DNA from: Trichoplax adhaerens
Taxonomy: Eukaryota > Placozoa > Uniplacotomia > Trichoplacea > Trichoplacidae
Reading direction: 5' to 3'
Assembly: GCF_000150275.1 (NCBI RefSeq)
Contig: NW_002060951.1
Span: 1,436,297-1,500,296 of the forward strand
Length of the DNA stretch: 64,000 nt
Below the pieces are notes generated by a model that saw only the letters and a list, made by a program, of their open reading frames with translations, was not told the DNA's origin and ran no database searches. Every line of letters starts with the position of its first letter. Within the stretch, counting starts at the first letter, position 1. The translations under genes were made by a program, and so were the position numbers. Shown here one piece after another: positions 39,496-53,412 of the stretch.

Positions 39496-42400
39496 ATGGA
39501 GTTTATGGATATTATTAAAACACCTCAGGTGGAAAATGTAACGTTTACCATGGTAGGCGAAAGAAAGTCCGTGTCTGGAACTTTATGCTTAACATCGCAC
39601 CAGTTGATATTTTTTGATAAAGAAAACAAGAAAGACGAATTATGGGTATGTCTATAGGAATAGGTAGATAATGGTGTGTACTTTATAGTTCAAATACTAT
39701 AATACTTACTTTTATAAAGATCTATAGTAACAAGATTGTATTGATTGCAATTGCACACTATGATACAGCGAGTGTTGTCTAATTCACATTGCAATACCTC
39801 TGTCAAGTACTGAATTTTATCACTCCCTTTTCAATGGCTTCCTAGCTACATTATTAGTGGTGGAATACAGTAGTAGGTCTGTTAGAACTGTTGCATGCAA
39901 TGCACGCCTTTTAGTAATATCATGATAGATCATAGAGAGATACCCTAAGTGTACCCAGAAATAGGATATGGGTTGTTAACAGTGCAGTACTGCAGTGTAT
40001 CTACTGTATATATATATATATATATATATTTACGAGCGTAATTGCAAACTTTAATTACTATAACTAGAAAAAAAATAAAGAACACTTAAGTTACTCGCAA
40101 GCCATCGACCCCAACGTATATGCATCTGTACTCTCTTTTCAAGTTGACTTCATCCATGACTTAATCATCAGATTGTTGAGAGAATCTTTCGCCTGCTAGG
40201 AATACAATAATAATCACTCGTATAGCAATTGCAATAGTAGAAATTGGCATACTACTGTACATGATAGGGAATGCATTGTAGAGACTTTGTATAATATTGG
40301 AGATTATTTACTGTACTAGACCTGGTATAATATGCTGTAGTCAATGATTAATTTTCCAATATGATAATGGTCTCGGCTAGGATTTACATACTGTAATACT
40401 AGATGTCACAGATATTGTACAATTACAGTAATATCCAGTAGATCTGCCCATATCAAGAGTAGAAGATCGTAACTCTTGTGCGTTATCTAATTTCATATTC
40501 TACGGCATATCCAAACTATGCCTACGTGCATAGACAGTATACAGTGCAGTATATGCTATACAGAATACTGACGTTTATTCGCCCTGTAACATAAGATCAT
40601 TTTCCTCTTTATGTCTTAGATTTTCATATCCAGCATTGACTCCCTTGAAAAAAAGATCACTGATTCATCCCTGGTAGTTAACATTAGATGCAAAAACTTT
40701 CGCAATATCCAGCTAACAATAGGAGATATAACGAAAGCTTCTGATGCGTTCGAATCCATTGAAAAGTTGGTAAAAATCAGTGAAGGTAAATTGAAGATGT
40801 TCTAATTAATTTCTGTTGGATTGCACGCCTTTATGACATTGTTGATATTCGGTATAATCTTTTACATTTCCCTCTTTTTCACAATTGTACACGTCTACAT
40901 AAAGACTTTCTACAGGGTTCATATTGTAGAATTAGAACGTAGATGCTATAAATTAATCGACTACTTACTATTTTACAATACTTTATTATGCAAACTGTAT
41001 TTCAATTATTAAATACGTGTATTTGAATTGTTTACTGCAGACGAAATCGATAAGCATCACGCCTTCTATTACAACCCTAACTTTGCTATAACTGAAGACG
41101 GCTGGAAATCGTTTAACTTAGAAACAGAATATGCTAGATTAACTGCTGGATCTCGCGACTTTCGCGTATTAGAAGTTAATAAAGGATTTAAGGTACGTGC
41201 CAACTTACTTTGTCATTGATCGACATTTCTACAGCCACGTTGAAGCATAGTGACATTCGTGCAGATTACCGTGTATCTCATCTCAGTATATTATAACATT
41301 TTATTCCCTTTTTCTATCGTTAATGACGGTAGTTGAATACTTGACAGTCTAGTACCAATTGCCTAAAAGCTTATCATTAAATACATTTCTAGATCTGTAG
41401 TTCCTACCCGGAACGGTGCCTTGTTCCTTCTTCAGTCAACGAGAATATTATCTGTAAATCAGCCAAGTTTCGTTATCTAGGAAGATTTCCTATAGTATCG
41501 TATATCTACCATGCGAAAAAGGTTTGTGCCATTGTTTTCGTATTGAACGTAATTTTCTTTCGCTATTCTAATCTTGGAAAAACTTTCTTAATAATAAAGG
41601 CTGTACTGATGAGGAGTAGTCAACCATTATCTGGACCGAACGAATTGCGTTGTAAGGAAGATGAAAAGTTGTTAAATGCCGCAATATTTGGTCCAAAGCA
41701 TTGTTACATTGTGGATACCAGATTAACTAATTACGCTACCAATATTAAAAATAAAGGTTGAAGTTGATACTAACGCTTATAAGCACTACTATGCAGGAAA
41801 TTCTTATTGTTTATTCTAATACACTAAAAAGGTGGTGGTGTTGAGCCATCGTGTTACTATCCGCAATGGCACCGTATCCACCGTGGGATTGAAAACTACA
41901 ATTCGTTAAAGGATAGTTTAACAAAATTAGTAGAAGGTCAGTAGTAACGTATGAACTACTAGAGTTACCTTACTTCGCATAGCAGTTGTTAACCAAACAA
42001 TTATATATAGGTGTATTTCTTGTAATACAGTACAGTATATTGCGTGCCCTTGTCGCAAGGTTCAAATTAAACTGTTTCATTTCTTATTATTCGTATCCTT
42101 TCTGCAGCCACCAGTGATTTCGATTGTTCATCGAGCGCATGGCTTAGCCGAGTAAGCAGTAGCAATTGGCTCAATCATGTTAGATCTATTTTGAACACTG
42201 CTTGTTTCGTGATTGGCTATTTATTTGATGAAGGTATTTCGTTCACATTTTATTCCGGAGAATGCTATCCTTGATTACCGTAACAGTTTTTTGACTTATA
42301 ATACTATTTTATCTATTATAATGGAAAATTTTGCTTATGGGATTAGCTACAAGATTAAATTGTGTTGGGATTCTTTATAGGTGCTACGGTTCTAGTCCAT

Positions 42401-43825
42401 GGTAGTGATGGTATGGACGCGACTCTTCAAATAACATCTCTCGCTCAAATTATGATAGATCAAGACTGCAGAACAATTCGGGGGTAGGCTTTAATTATAT
42501 TATGGTTGTTCTCGATAATACGTTGCTATTTTAGTTTTCTTTGTCGTCAACCGATCTTCATTAGCTTAAGTCGGCAACATAAAGTAAGAAATCGCATACA
42601 TTAATTTTTTCGAATAGATTTCAAGCTTTAATTGAAAGAGAATGGTTGTTGGGTGGTCATCCGTTTTCGTCTCGTTGCTCTAAGCTTTGTAATACTCAAG
42701 ACATTTCCACCTCTCCTGTATTTCTTTTATTCCTTGATTGTGTTTGGCAGGTAAGAACTGTAACAGTTTTTAAGTTAGAAAATGTATTCAATCTAACAGT
42801 AAGTTTTAATTATACAGCTTCAGCAGCAACATCCTTGCTTCTTTGAATTCAACGAAGAGTTTTTAAGAGTACTAGGACATAAAGCATACTCATCTGAATT
42901 TGGTAAAATCCTTTAGGGATAGTACTATATTAAACAGTAAGCCAATAACATCAGATTTATCCGTTGATAGGTACTTTCCTGTATGATAGTCATGCTCAAA
43001 GACTACAGGCTCAATTGCCTAAAAGAACGTGCTCTCTTTGGTATGTAAATTATCTTTGCTGTATTGCATAAACTGTTATTGTTAGATTCATTTGTAATCG
43101 AAACTGTTCATTGGAACTAAACTTTTTATTTGCAGGTCTTACATTAATCAAGCTACCGTTATTAATGATTATATTAACCCGTCATATGAAATGAGAAAGC
43201 AAATAATTCGTCCTTCCACTGTTCCACATTGTATTGTATGTATGAAAATTTATCTTTGCCACTACAATGTATATGAATGGTCAAGTCATGGCTAACTATA
43301 TTTATATATTGCAGAAATTATGGTTATCAATGTATTGTCCGTGGCTAGGAATTAATGAAATTGAGAAAAGGAAGGTGACTACGTTGCGCGATATCAGTAA
43401 TGCAAATTTGACTTTAAAACAGCGCAAAGAAGTTCTTCAAAAGTAAGTCAGTTAATACTTATTTTTACAAATTAATTAATACCTCCTTTACTTAGCTTGC
43501 GTAACAAATTATAGTCAGGTTGTACAATATAATATACTATACAATACATCAGTACTAGATATGCCGACAATATGTTATTTGAACTTAAATATATTTCAAA
43601 AGCTTTCATAATATCTCAGCTTAGAATTTTGTATTACGCTCTCAGCTGATCATAGAACGTTTCTAGTTAATTAATTGAAGATGATATATGTTACATCGTC
43701 TCGACGATTTTATTGAGCACATGGTGTGACGTAGTAAACATTTGATATTCTACTAATTATCAATACATGCTTTTGTCAATGGTAGGAAACTTTTAGAACT
43801 GAAAGATGAGAAAAGCATGAAGTAA
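39496..43825 (+). CDS. MTMR9: Myotubularin-related protein 9 (inactive phosphatase)
   Basis: A pseudophosphatase. In known animals MTMR9 pairs with active myotubularins (MTMR6/7/8) and boosts their hydrolysis of 3-phosphoinositides. Exons: 39496-39645, 40620-40785, 41041-41192, 41393-41521, 41600-41756, 41832-41936, 42108-42233, 42381-42483, 42618-42750, 42818-42902, 42971-43040, 43136-43235, 43315-43442, 43786-43825; phases agree and give 547 aa (human about 549). Order: PH-GRAM domain (about 1-100), myotubularin phosphatase fold (about 125-500), C-terminal coiled coil (about 505-547). Family stretches include MRSSQPLSGPNELRCKEDEK, YPQWHRIHRGIENY, SNWLNHVRSIL, ALIEREWLLGGHPF and SPVFLLFLDCVWQ. 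The P-loop reads VHGSDGMDAT: catalytic Cys is Gly336 and the phosphate-binding Arg is Ala342, so it cannot be catalytic. The MEF start matches the family; an upstream in-frame ATG (39490) would add two residues. AATAAA lies at 43872-43877. Confidence 0.97.
40005..40030. repeat. (TA)n microsatellite in MTMR9 intron 1
   Basis: An uninterrupted TA dinucleotide run inside the first intron of MTMR9. It is non-coding. Confidence 0.85.
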
Positions 43826-46800
43826 AGCCTCTGTAGTCGGTATCTATTCGATTAAAATTAGATGGCTAAGAAATAAAAAAAGTATCATTGGCTAAAACTA
43901 GCGAATAAGGTTGCACAATTATGTCCATTAAGAAAGTTTATTGGATTTCGAGATTATCTGTAGAATGTAAAGTAATAATGCTATTAAATTATAAAATCAG
44001 TACGTAGTGCTGCTATACTGTCTTTTTAAGTGGCCTCTGTGCACTATTGCTACAGTGCCATCCTGTAGTATTAAAACTCTAGGATATGTTTTTCTAGTAT
44101 TATATTCTTGCCTGGAAGTCCAAGTGCAATTAGTACTTAATACGTATATCGGTGTACGCTAATGACAGTTTTCTTAACTGTAATACATTTGAGCGAAATA
44201 TGTAAGAAGCAATACGAAATATTTGATGATGTAAATACTAGTTAATTCTAATGTAATCATCCATAGCAGTTAAAGTGTAATTTTCCATGTATATTTTCTA
44301 TATGTGTATGAAACTGTTATTATATGGCTAAGATGTAATTTAAATTTTCTTGTCAAAGAAAGGATATATCTGATTACAGTTGTTACTTAATTAATTGCAT
44401 TACGTTGCTCAATAATTTTAAATACTGATTGAATCACAGGATAGAATCAATAAAATGAAGCAGTATACTGATTGTAAATTTAAGCGCACAATGAAAAATA
44501 TTTTTAGTTTTATAACGTTAATGATCTACGTGTGTGCGCTTTACCAATTTCATTATATGAATAGATTGAAATTTTGGCAGACCTTTTGTTATAATCAAGT
44601 AAAATGTAAACACGAAAAACTTACTGTCATGATGAAATTTTTAATCAGTTCAATACTACGCAGTTATATTGTCGCTTTTATGATGTCGTTACCGATATAT
44701 TATGGAGACTATTGGCGCAATGCTGATTTTTACTTTTTTATCACATGTTCACTTGTACTAAGTCATTGAAAGATTGTAATGTGTCACCATGCACACCTTG
44801 ATAATAAACATTAGATTTATGTATAAACTGTCGGATGAATAGTCGAAATATAAACTCTACAAACCGGATATTATCATACTCGTGTCACTCAAATTCAACT
44901 TGAAAATTTAGCTTCCTCAAATCTTGATCAATATCAAAGTACTTTAATAGTTGATAACCAGAATATATTTATTATGCGGGTCGACAAAGTTCATTGACTG
45001 TTTATAAAGTACGTAAGGCATAATTATACGAATACTAAGCGTGTACTGCAGACAGAAGTAATTTTGTTTATTCTTTCTAATTAAATGTGCCGCAGAATGG
45101 CAGCTAGTTTTCCGTGTTATTATGTTCATATAATTTTTTAGGGTTTAGTTGGAGCCTGTTTACTCTGTTATAGAATACAGATGTAAAAGTCATGGCTCAT
45201 TCTTGCTGTTTTATTCTACGGAATCTTAGCCCAACCCTTCGTCTTAACATAATCTTAAAAGATTTCTTGTTAATTTTGTCAAAGTTAAAGACTGCTTGCT
45301 GTAGGTCATTAATCAATCATAAAATTGCAATAGCGTAGAGTGCAGTAGCATACCGTACTGTGTAGTCCATACTAGACCTGTTGCTATTTCTAAATCTAGG
45401 AAATACTCTCAAGCTACCGTTACAGTCCTGTACTGATCTGAACGATGGCAGTAGTAAACCCTTGGTGTGAACATTAAACAAGATGACTAATCTCTAGTTT
45501 AAGTAGCAATACTACCATATTTCCAAGGGACTTTGCTCAGGTGTTTACTTTTGTCACTTTCGATCAATATTCTAATTAGGTTTGTCAAGGTCAAGAGATG
45601 ATCATTTAATGAAAATTTATTGCTGTAACTCTATGAAGACTGTGAATGTAAATAATTCTAAATTCAATTTTGTATCGCTATTTCTTAACTTAATTAGAAA
45701 GTAAACATATTACTAAATGATTTCGGATTAAAGAAGATGTAGATAGAATTTATAAATCCAAAATAGTCATAACTGATGAAATAGTACTTCAACAGAATGG
45801 AGAAAATAGAGTTCCATTTCTCCACATAGAATTTTCGAAGAATACCAAATTACTATTGCGTTTGTATGTCGGATTATATATTAAAATGGAGAAATACTCT
45901 TCGATTTGTTAATATTTTGATAAATATATTTTCAACGTTGTGTAGCTATGCAATGGGTATTTTTTTTATTATTGATAATTAGGATGAAATTATATCTTAA
46001 AGAGGAGACGCCTAATTGTTCGCTTCATCAATTTACAATCAAGAATTATAGATCAGTAAATCTACAATACCATTTGACAGGGTGATTACAGTTTGATACG
46101 AAATGACTATCTACATTTACCGTAACCTTTATTTAACGTTAAAATATACAGCAGTATCGGTGGTGGTAGTACCCCCAACAAATGCACCACAATGCACTCG
46201 TATTTGTTTTGATGTATTATCATCCAATTTTTCTACTCTATCGTAATCATTTATGATCGTCGAGTTGATTAATAGCTCCAATATGTTATGCTACTGTATC
46301 ATCAACACTGGTGAATTTTGGTATTGATAGCTATTGCTCAACGGCATGCACGAAGTCGAAATGGATTACCTATGCAAACTATCCTGCCTATAAAAATAAC
46401 AATATTAGCGCTAGATCGCGGTATGCTGGTAGTCGCAGATTACAAAATAAATACAAATAGTACTTAAAGCACTGCAGATGAATTAATAGAATCTAGAATT
46501 GAACACTGTATAGCTTCAATAACAACTGGCATGGACCTACGAGCACATAATAGCCTCGATTGATTTGTATTTCATTTCAGTAATAAAGTTACGACATGTT
46601 ATCCCTAGAGAAAAATCAGAGAATATTTCAATCATAAACCAATTCATAATATTGATTGATGTAGATTAGCATAATACTCCTGTGATAATAGACCGCATAA
46701 ACTTAATCATGGCATTGTATTTATAGCAGTAATTCCAGGTGTCTACCACGGCATAAGTAGTAATTTTAACCTTAAATCAATACGGTGTTTATATTCTTAT

Positions 46801-49800
46801 ATGGATTGGCTTTTAACGAAATAGTACGGTACAATTTTCTAAAAGAAAGTCTGTGGATAGTGATAGTTGCTATTCTATCATAGTTGTTACTCGAATATTT
46901 GACTTACCAATACTTTTGGTATATAGGAAAGTTATTACTAACGGAATTAGAATGATTGAAAAGATAGAGTTTAATCCAATAAATAATTTCTAGTAGCTGT
47001 GATATTGATTTTAAGCTATATATTACCCTACAATTTACACTGTGTATTAATTGCTGAAGTAACTTTTAAATCTATTGGATTTCATTGTATGTATAAATAA
47101 CCGCTTCAATTATAATTATTACGTTCTAAAAACGTTCAGAAATTGATAACATAGATGTAATCTACTGCTCTTCATACTACTATGAATAAAGTTGGCGCTG
47201 GTATATTAGTGGATTACGACTATAACAACTGATATTAATTAATAAAAAATATTAAGAAATATATCGGCAGACTGGTTGCTGCAGGCATATTACTAGTTAT
47301 AAAGTAGCAATTGACTGCGGAATTACGCATATTTTTTACCTTTAGGCTAATTCGCCACCGTCTATGAAATAGTTTATCACAATATTCAGAATTACATCTT
47401 TCTTTATGATCCTGGCCTTGTTGACGAACGTATCTCCTACTGTTTATTAAGCAATACTGGTACATTATAATTATATACATATATTTATATAATAGTAATT
47501 AAATCACGATCATCTTTTGATTATATTATACCGGTAATGTTCACATCCACGAAAGTAAGAAATGACTAAACTTATAACTAATTATGACTTGAAAAGCACA
47601 CATACAAGTCGTACTGTGTAAATCTACATCAAGTAGAAATCCTAGCCGTTCCAATTTCATCCTTTCTTTTTTCTCATAGTATTCAAAATCATTAAATATT
47701 GAGGTCTTGTGTTCGTAGTAATGAATAATTTTTGATACAGAGTGACCTTTCTCATCAACAATTTCTTGACAAATCATGTGAATTTATTACTGATTTGTAG
47801 TCATTATTTTCTAAGCATATATTACGGTATATACTTTAATGCGAAGTTGGGTATATCTTGAATGTAAATCCATCGAATCGTAAATTTTCCTTTCCAGCTA
47901 CTATGCTACCATAAGTGATCTGATTCTTTATAGTTTACTTCGGATGTTATCTTGGCTGCATCATAAAAATGATTATTCAGTCACATAACTTATACGCATT
48001 ATATAATATGATTTTTAACCTAAATGCTAACAATTATGGTTAGTTGCGAAAATTTCTGAAAGATTTTTGCCTTCTTTAACTACATGATTGAAGGGAAAAC
48101 AAATGGATAAAGAATTTATAGATTAAGATAGACCAAAAGCTTTGCAGAGTTTACGGATTTTACGCAATGGTATATGAAAGTTTATGAGGCCGATGGAAAG
48201 AAGACGTCAAAATGCTTAACCAAGATTATTACTGATTTCAATTGAATGTTTAATTTGAGTACTTTTTTAAAAGGATTTAAGTGCAAATTTTAATCGTTAG
48301 TACTGAACCATAGTTCGTAACGCTTTGATAAGAAGACGGCCAAAATACAGCACTATGCTGAGTTTTAATTTTACTTCAGGTAGACATTGCATCAATTATA
48401 TACAGATTTCGTATCTTTGTATTTTGTTATATAATATTGAATTTTGTTTTTAAGCAACGATAAGAATGAACTATGGTACATTAAATCAAATCTCTTAATT
48501 TAATATATATATTTAAATCCTTTGGATACAAAAAAAGTTCAAACCCTTTATTTAAATTTCTAATTGATTCGTTAAAGTTTAATTGAAATTGACCTACAAA
48601 CTACTGTAGACTGTTGAATGCCGTCTATTTATTGGTGTATTGGAGACTTACTTACATTTGGGTACTGAGATTCAACAAACTCTATCTTGCGGTCATAATC
48701 GTAATTATCCATATATAATACACGAATATATTATTTAATAATTTTACTACTTAAATGAATATATAAATGATGATGTCATGACCCTTTCCGCAATTTGTGT
48801 TAACGCATAATAGTATACACATATTACGCAATAGCATTATATGAAAGTGGCCATCTGACATTATAATGTAGAATTGTTTAAGCAGTGAGCTTCAATATTC
48901 TCGCGGTGTTCGTTAAAGTTAGTGCATGATATTTAAGAGACAGAGAGATTAAATTTATAGATTCTGCCGGCAAGTTATGTTTATTCACAATAATGAATTT
49001 ATTTACGAGTGGTATGATATTCATTAACAACGTAATCTACAATATTAGACGTTACAAGACCCATCCATAGACCACCATAAAAACGGTGAAATTCATAAAA
49101 TATACATTACTTGCAACAGTCGGTTAAACGACTTCGCGCACAAAATTTCAACAGTTTAAAGAATTACCTTGACTACAATATTGTATTTTTCTTTGCTACG
49201 TACATATTTGTATTAAATGCAAAGAGCATCATACCGCTACGTCTATCATACTTCTAGTAAATTTAAATAGCATGTACTGTATAATGTCCATAAGCTTGCT
49301 TCAGCTATATAATTGAACCATCTTTCAAATATACAATATAATAGTGTGGGTATACGTTTATCATTTATCCATAAGGGAAGCAAAGTATAGCCACATAACA
49401 GTAACAGCGGCAATTAACTAATTATTACTATTATCAAAATACAGTACAACGAAATTTATATCAACTTCGATAATCTACATACATATCCCATTACTAAAGT
49501 CTTGAATTTGGGTACAAAACGAATGATGACGCACATGGCATCTCATTCTCTAGCATAAAAATGATATTCTACTTCAGTAGAATATAAGTAATCTGAGTTC
49601 TTATAAAAAATGAATTATAATTAGATGCATCTTAATTAACGAATTACATAGGAACTATGAAATGATATCTGAAAAGGAAAGATCAAATAATAATCATCCG
49701 TTACATTATAATTTTACAACCTTATGATACCTAAAACATGATCTCCAAACTATAAACCAGCGTTGAACAAATATACAGTAAATAGATATCTAATGATACA

Positions 49801-50087
49801 TAAGATTTACATATGCAATAGTGCGCTATCTTAAGAATTAAAAGCGTTATCTCCATAAAACATTGTAAATTTGTACGTATTTTTGAAAAGTGACGACAAC
49901 TTGTGGTCAGTCAGAATTTATGTTACACTACTGCATTAATATAATATGCATAAAATGCATTACAGAACACTGAATGCAACTATGCGGGCTGGTATACGAT
50001 ATACGTTTAATAGAAGTTACTTCAGGATCACCAGATACGCTATACAGTAACCAATAATAAGGTAAAATGAACCATTGTCATCAGTTC
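43826..50087. other. Convergent intergenic region; no confident gene
   Basis: A 6.3-kb AT-rich stretch between the 3' ends of MTMR9 and the zinc-finger gene. Open frames at 44455-44769 (plus), 47235-47480 (minus) and 47541-47777 (minus) were examined. The last two look more protein-like and are raised in the findings, but no spliced model in consistent phase could be built. No transposon ends or RNA genes were recognised. Confidence 0.4.
43872..43877 (+). terminator. Polyadenylation signal AATAAA of MTMR9
   Basis: A canonical AATAAA about 47 bases after the MTMR9 stop codon on the coding strand. The neighbouring A-rich run continues directly after it. Confidence 0.6.
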
Positions 50088-53000
50088 CTAATCTAAAAAG
50101 CGAGTGCATGCCTTCTTCCAGCGGCATTGAGTGCACCAAAGATGACGATTTTCCATTCCGTAGACCTTTCTACACTTTTTACCATCACCTTTGCTCTTTT
50201 TTGTTATATACGTATTTTGTTCTTTAATAAAAACACTTTCAGTTGGTGACGAAGGTTTTACGCTAGCAACATCATCTACTACTTTATCCATTGTGACCTC
50301 AACCTCTGTAAAATAAAATTCTTCTTCTCCGTTGTCTAATTTCTCAGTATTGTCTCTGAATATCATAAAAATATATTACATATTATAAGAAATGAATAAG
50401 ACCAATTAATCTTAATATGCAGTATACTGTTATAAGTTTATATTTGTCTCGAGAGGTTCTTAATATGGTAGTGATATATATTATAACTAGATAACTGTGC
50501 AAAAAAAACGATAATAAAAACTATGTTATAGAATTGGCATAAAAAAAATAGGCTTCTATATGCTAATATGTAATGCTAAATATCACATGTCCTTATACGA
50601 AACTAGACAGCAATCAAGAAATAATTAATTTACCCAAAATGGATAGTACGGATATGGCGGATAATTCCTGGATAAGTAGACAAGACTTTCCTACATTTCG
50701 GCCATGTGCAACAGTAGACGGTTTTGATAGGTGACTGAAGAGATAATATAGTAAATATAAAATGAGTTCTATAAATAGAGCGTAGGATAGATACATCATT
50801 CGCTTAAGTTTATTAAATATCTATATCATCTTACACAATCATTATACCAGATTTAGGATGTAAGCTACTCGCATAAGGCTAAAACTTACACAATTCGCAG
50901 AAATGTCTGCTTGTTCAGCTTTAGTCTGCTCTTGAACTGGTGGCAATTTAGAGCACTCAGTACGAGGCGATTCATCGCAGATTTGCCGATACGATATATC
51001 GCTATTACACAAGGGTCGAGGAGAATCTATGATGGTATGAATCATTGAAGCGATTAGTATACTAATAAACAAAAATGGCTCCAAATTGAACAATGACAGA
51101 TACGGAGGAAATCAGCTACGTCTTCTAATCTACTGTACTATGTTCTTCCGCATCGAACCGAAATGAAACATCAATGTCCTAAATTAGCATATCAATTACC
51201 GCTTTCTTCAACACCTTTGCCTAATGGAGAGTTACATAGTGTTGTCAATACCAATGCGGCTTCTTCTTCACCCATCACATTATCTTCATCTAAACTAGCT
51301 CGCCTTCAAACACAATTGCATTAGTGTTAGCTTAGGTGTAACAAGCTTGCAAACGTTCATTAATGAAGATCAATGTTATCAAGATAGCATACATACTTAA
51401 GGATTAATGTTATTGTTAGGTGACAAAGGCAGATTTACGAGTATGTAATCTAAAATATATATATATATATATATATATGGTATACAAACAATATGGAACC
51501 AGTGCTACTAGCGACTACAGTAGTACATCAATAACGTAATGTACTGTAGATGATGATGTTGTCCAGCACCTATGTGTCATAGTGTATATACAGTACTGCG
51601 AATATCACATCTAAGCGTGCATACCATAGTGCTGTTTTGAAAGCACATGAAACTTGCACCATCAAGTTGATCCGGTCGTAGTGAAATTAATTCATACTCT
51701 ATAATCATGTACTGTAAATTTGTAATGAGCTGCAAGCGACAACGTGCATTCTATAATAGTACGACACAGTATGGCAGCACCGTGTGTTTCGGTCAATGTT
51801 GACGAAGGCATCATTACTCAGGTATTGTACGAAAGGGAAAGTAAGGCGAAAGTTGATGTCTTTTAGGAATGTAGGTTAAAATGATACAGAATCCCTGAGC
51901 TTGTGCAATCATCAATTTGCATTGAAATTAATTAATTACGTTGCAAGCAACAAGATGACGCATGCTGCTTTTCCCAACGCTTATTTGACCTTGACTGCAG
52001 ATCGCCTTTTCAGAGTCAGTTTTTACTGATTACGTAGTTCATATCAGCATGTACTGAACGTGGCAGATGATAATACAGTATTATTATTATTTTACAGTAC
52101 TATTCCACAACTGCAATACTGTACATTACTGTACATACAGTACTGTACTGCAGTTTGTCATCAGTTCCAGCAGATTGCTTTTATACTGCTTACTGCTTAG
52201 TGCTTACACAATGGAAACTATGGAAACATACGGTACAGTAATGGCTTACGGTGCACTAACCGTAAACTAAATTTTCTATACATTTATGGTATTGTTTTGC
52301 GGCACTGTAGCTGGGCGGGCGTCACCGATGATACAGTACATTAATATCGCATACAGTACTATGCACTGTATGCAATACTGTACTGGAGTGGAATGGGCGC
52401 TGTACCAAATAAAACTTTCTACCGTACTACACACATGCTTCTCTCTAACCAAAGTACGTAAGCACAGTTTCAGTACACGTATTGAGTATCCTTTACCAAC
52501 ATCTGCACAAAAGGTACGAAACTGTACTTTGTCCCAAAAAAAGAAAAATTGCCGATAGAGTCTGAATTAATTATTGAAAAATCATGGAAAATGTGCTAAA
52601 ATAGTCGACCGGTAAAGTAAAAGTATAGTATTTCAATGTGTGACCTATAAGAATATTGGCAGATAAAAGAAAAAAGGGGCTACATGATATTGCGTACTGC
52701 AGTCTATTAGCAAAAAACTATTGACGCAATTTAGAAATGAACTGTTGCGAGTTGCTACTTACGCCAAACAACAAGAGAAATTACTGTCGTCTTAATTGAA
52801 CGCTGTCATGATAGCAAAATTTTAAAAGGTTGTGCACTTTTCAAGTTCGATCACTGATACAGACTATACAGTAGCGACTAGCGACGTACAGTGCTTGCTG
52901 CATTAATTATAGGTGCAGCAAGTAGTGTTAACAACCTACCTCTTCGCTGCTTTGTAGATCACTTCGCGGGATAACGAACGCTTCAAACCATTACGATTTC

Positions 53001-53412
53001 TATATTTATTTGGAGTATCGGGGACCAAATTAACCTCAGCAACATTGCGAATGATAGTTACTTCTGGCTGCTTGCATAACTGTAATCGGACTTCTCCTTC
53101 ACGAACGCTGTGATCGATCACGTTTGCGGCTACCTGAGATCCATAATAGCTAACGTATGCGATCTGACCATAACGCAAGGGGTAGCCATTATCAAGGCGC
53201 TGAAAATTGTTTCCGACGATACGGTTGTAATCTACTCGTGAATACTGGCCGTTATCGAATATCATTGTATAAGTTCCTTGACCGTAGTTTAAAGCATCAT
53301 CGCCATTAACAAGCACGCCTGGATAAAAGTAGCCGTCGTCTGCTCTTGCCGCTACACGAACACATTTTACGCTGCTATTCAACGTCCGATGTTGTAAACT
53401 TGCTAGAGACAT
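50088..53412 (-). CDS. C2H2 zinc-finger transcription factor, ZNF395/ZNF704/SLC2A4RG (GLUT4EF) family
   Basis: A sequence-specific DNA-binding regulator. Vertebrate relatives (HDBP1/2) bind GC-rich promoter elements. Exons (minus): 53412-52940, 51303-51200, 51026-50890, 50734-50634, 50355-50088; phases agree and give 360 aa. The N-terminal exon (1-157) resembles the family's conserved N-terminal domain, with Tudor-like beta strands around FYPGVLVN and [11 protein letters not shown]. Exon 2 carries the hallmark [19 protein letters not shown]. Exon 4 holds one C2H2 finger with zinc ligands in CTWPKC and HIRTIH, spacing C-X4-C-X12-H-X4-H. The last exon has [11 protein letters not shown] and the C-terminal DNA-contact block [20 protein letters not shown] followed by [10 protein letters not shown], diagnostic for the family. 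ATG at 53412 is the first in frame; open sequence upstream lacks an ATG. Vertebrates have three paralogues, and this seems to be a single ancestral type, so no symbol is assigned. Confidence 0.93.
51455..51478. repeat. (AT)n microsatellite in zinc-finger gene intron 1
   Basis: An uninterrupted AT dinucleotide run just inside the first intron, near its 3' end in gene orientation. It is non-coding. Confidence 0.85.
52070..52400. repeat. TACTGTACAGTA-type palindromes in zinc-finger gene intron 1
   Basis: Copies include ACAGTACTGTACTGCAG near 52140 and several TACAGTA and TACTGTA half-sites. They lie in the large first intron of the zinc-finger gene. The plus-strand open frames at 52067-52270 and 52286-52558 overlap them and are not considered genes. 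Confidence 0.65.

Noticed and set aside
44455-44769. 104-codon plus-strand frame with hydrophobic stretches
   Set aside because: No family resemblance. AT-rich DNA readily gives such Phe/Ile/Tyr-rich frames, and it follows the MTMR9 polyadenylation signal.
51771-51821. Plus-strand ATG frame [17 protein letters not shown] followed by GT
   Set aside because: It lies inside the zinc-finger gene's first intron on the other strand; no following exon was found.
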